DNA from: Comamonadaceae bacterium
GTDB taxonomy: Bacteria > Pseudomonadota > Gammaproteobacteria > Burkholderiales > Burkholderiaceae_C
NCBI GenBank assembly: GCA_947461325.1
Contig: CANHLD010000083.1
Coordinates: 1-7,267, forward strand
DNA: 7,267 nucleotides
Direction of reading: 5' to 3'
Under the pieces are notes generated by a model that saw only the letters and a program-made list of their open reading frames with translations, was not told the origin of the DNA and did not search any database. Positions 5,773 to 7,267 of the stretch are shown here, piece by piece. Numbering within the stretch: position 1 is the stretch's first letter; each line of letters opens with the position of its first letter. A program made the position numbers and the translations under genes.

Positions 5773-6738
5773 ATGATGTTTCAAAGATTCACCTTATTTT
5801 TGCTTGCCGGTTGTTTGACATTCAACGCACTGGCGCAAGAAGAATCTGGTTTGTCAAATTGGGTCAAACAGTATCCAGATTGGAAGCAGGATAAAGCAGG
5901 ACTTGCCCATGTAGCCAGCCATTGCGCAATCATGTTTGAATTGGTTGGCAATTACATGGCAGCCAATCCGATCCACGAAGAGCAACGCCGCAGTGCCAAC
6001 ACCTTTCTGGCGCGCAGTGACACTTTTGCTCGCATAGGTTATTTTTTAAGCATCAAGCAAGGCACGTCTCAGCAACTGGCGGTGACGCAACAACAGGCCT
6101 TCAAAAATGAATTCAATCAGCAAATGCAAGACAATTTGCTCAAACATAAAAATATGATGGTGCCTCCACTGAGTTTGGACATAGAGGTATGCATGGCGAA
6201 TGTCAAATTCGCACAAGTCACAGTCAGGCAATTGGAAATTGAGTTTTCCAAACCCACTCAGACTGTCAAGTCTGTCGATCCGATTGCTTCCGATACTTTT
6301 GACACGGCCATGCTGGATGTGATTTGGCAGTTCATCAAAACTCAAACCCAGGCACCTGCGGAGGCCTCCATGCCACCTCTCGTGATTCAACCTGACCTGC
6401 CCACCAATGCCCGCATGGTGTTTGAGTTTCCGTCAGAAGAGCAGCCGCAAAACAATTTGCAAATCAATGTGTCACCGCGTATCTTGCAAGCTTGGAGTCG
6501 CTCTATGGTTAATTGGGCGTTTGGACATGAACTGACCCACTACGCCATGTTGATGCAGGAAAACCAATGGACCAGCAAAACCATTTACAGCAACACGGTG
6601 CGGCACCATTGCAACCCCGAGTTTTTGCGTATCACCAGTGAAATAGCCGATTTGATTTCAGACAAGGTGCCCTCTAGAGAACGTTTACGCATGTACTCCG
6701 AGGTGTTCAGAAGTTGCACCCGTCACCCGGATCAATAG
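5773..6738 (+). CDS. Exported putative zinc metallopeptidase-like protein with HELTH motif
   Basis: A 321-residue protein I cannot assign to a named family. The N-terminus (MMFQRFTLFLLAGCLTFNALA) is a signal peptide. Signal peptidase I could cut after ALA (about residue 21), or LAGC (11-14) could act as a lipobox with Cys14 lipidated, although that would be a very short lipoprotein signal. Near the C-terminus, WAFGHELTHYAML (248-260) holds an HExxH zinc motif: His252, Glu253, His256. Glu290 in TSEIADLI, 34 residues on, is a plausible third ligand in gluzincin fashion, reminiscent of the E-x-AD element of M48 peptidases. Cysteines remain at 51, 140, 280 and 315, an even number that could pair in the periplasm. 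The middle (100-240) is polar and Gln-rich without recognisable motif. ATG at 5773 is preferred over TTG at 5767; ATG at 5776 is also possible. It converges on the DUF1232 gene. Confidence 0.75.
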   Translation: MMFQRFTLFLLAGCLTFNALAQEESGLSNWVKQYPDWKQDKAGLAHVASHCAIMFELVGNYMAANPIHEEQRRSANTFLARSDTFARIGYFLSIKQGTSQQLAVTQQQAFKNEFNQQMQDNLLKHKNMMVPPLSLDIEVCMANVKFAQVTVRQLEIEFSKPTQTVKSVDPIASDTFDTAMLDVIWQFIKTQTQAPAEASMPPLVIQPDLPTNARMVFEFPSEEQPQNNLQINVSPRILQAWSRSMVNWAFGHELTHYAMLMQENQWTSKTIYSNTVRHHCNPEFLRITSEIADLISDKVPSRERLRMYSEVFRSCTRHPDQ

Positions 6739-6772
6739 CCTAACAAGCTTCTTTCCGCACCCAACAATGTGG

Positions 6773-7174
6773 CTATGCCAGGATCAGTGCTGACCATCGA
6801 TCCCACCAAACCAAGAGCAACAGCACAACCAGAGCCCAGACCATCAACACCAACGCAACTCCCCATCGATTGACGGGTTTGCGTTGATTAGCCTGCATCC
6901 ATTCAAAGGCCAGTTGTCTGCAAGCTTTCACAACATCAACTGGTAACAGTCGCACGGCTAGCCAAATCAAGGCCGGCAATAAAACCGCGTCGTCCAAAAA
7001 TCCCAGCACTGGCACAAAGTCTGGAATCAAATCGATAGGGCTCAAGGCATACGCAACAGCCAGCATGCTGATGATTTTCGGTAACCAAGGCGTGCGCGGA
7101 TCCTTGTACGCAAACCACAGCATCACAGCATCTTGTTTGATCTGTTTTGCCCATTGGCGTATGGCTGCAAACAT
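6773..7174 (-). CDS. DUF1232/YkvA-family small membrane protein
   Basis: A 133-residue protein with the unmistakable DUF1232 core: PWLPKIISMLAVAYALSPID (29-48), LIPDFVPVLGFLDDAVLLPA (49-68), then LIWLAVRLLP (69-78). The SPIDLIPDFVP and GFLDDA elements are the family signature. The biochemical role of the family is unknown. The core contains one or two hydrophobic helices, and an additional strong transmembrane helix is present at 104-124 (WGVALVLMVWALVVLLLLVWW with flanking Arg103 and Asp125), separated by a charged loop (91-103). Only one start is credible: the in-frame stop upstream is close and no other start codon intervenes before ATG 7174. The ribosome-binding site is weak (TAGAG). It ends 34 bp from the convergent HELTH gene and may follow a partial gene at the right edge by 8 bp. 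Confidence 0.9.
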   Translation of the reverse strand: MFAAIRQWAKQIKQDAVMLWFAYKDPRTPWLPKIISMLAVAYALSPIDLIPDFVPVLGFLDDAVLLPALIWLAVRLLPVDVVKACRQLAFEWMQANQRKPVNRWGVALVLMVWALVVLLLLVWWDRWSALILA

Positions 7175-7182
7175 CGTTGGCT

Positions 7183-7267
7183 CTACGGCCGCTGGCGTAT
7201 CTGATTGAACAACGCTTGTGCGCCCTGATTGACAGTCGACTCAGGTTGTTTTTCGCAATAGGAGTTC
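7183..7267 (-). CDS. Possible C-terminal end of a gene truncated by the window edge
   Basis: On the minus strand one frame is open from the edge to a TAG at 7183-7185, encoding 27 residues that end in QALFNQIRQRP. The stop is 8 nt before the DUF1232 start, a spacing usual for adjacent genes in an operon, and the peptide has a plausible composition (Gln-rich amphipathic end). A second frame is also open across this stretch, but it runs on into an out-of-frame shadow of the DUF1232 gene. The piece is too short to assign to a family. Confidence 0.35.
   Translation of the reverse strand, partial: NSYCEKQPESTVNQGAQALFNQIRQRP

Noticed and set aside
6735..6780. ATAGCC/GGCTAT and TGGC-TAT-GCCA pairings as a bidirectional terminator between convergent genes
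   Set aside because: The first pairing has a loop of about 30 nt, the second a 4-bp stem with a 3-nt loop, and no T-run follows on either strand.
6936..7154. Alternative minus-strand frame within the DUF1232 gene
   Set aside because: It overlaps the signature-bearing DUF1232 frame and shows no recognisable features.

Overview
The window is a bacterial chromosomal segment of moderate GC content. It looks like a betaproteobacterium, probably Burkholderiales, judging by protein sequence style, the paaABCDE gene order and the divergent PaaX-type repressor. The genus cannot be fixed from this sequence alone. There is no sign of a mobile element, CRISPR array, rRNA or tRNA.

Layout. Positions 1-719 (minus strand) hold the first 239 residues of an RND-family efflux permease that runs off the left edge. 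Immediately upstream of it on the same strand is a PaaX-type repressor of phenylacetate catabolism (795-1781). A 66-bp AT-rich divergent region (1782-1847) separates paaX from the plus-strand cluster paaA-paaB-paaC-paaD-paaE (1848-5633). This region carries a promoter candidate, a PaaX-box-like TGATTCG motif over its -10 element, and a 37-bp imperfect dyad that covers the paaX start codon. A 139-bp intergenic region (5634-5772) follows, with a 4.6-copy tandem repeat of an 8-bp unit, a promoter candidate and short dyads. Next is a plus-strand gene for an exported protein with an HELTH zinc-protease motif (5773-6738). It converges on a minus-strand gene for a DUF1232/YkvA-type membrane protein (6773-7174). 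At the right edge is a possible C-terminal remnant of another minus-strand gene.

How it works together. PaaA, PaaB, PaaC and PaaE form the phenylacetyl-CoA 1,2-epoxidase: a diiron oxygenase plus its flavin/[2Fe-2S] reductase, which turns phenylacetyl-CoA into its ring-1,2-epoxide. PaaD is a MIP18/DUF59 protein thought to help mature the metal centres. PaaX is known in other bacteria to repress paa genes until phenylacetyl-CoA binds it, and its divergent position fits that role. The genes for activation (PaaK), ring opening and beta-oxidation (PaaG, PaaZ, PaaF, PaaH, PaaJ) are absent from the window, so the pathway must be split or completed elsewhere. The core is a well-known system. The less ordinary points are the paaX-efflux pairing, the operator architecture, the intergenic octamer array and the unassigned exported HELTH protein.
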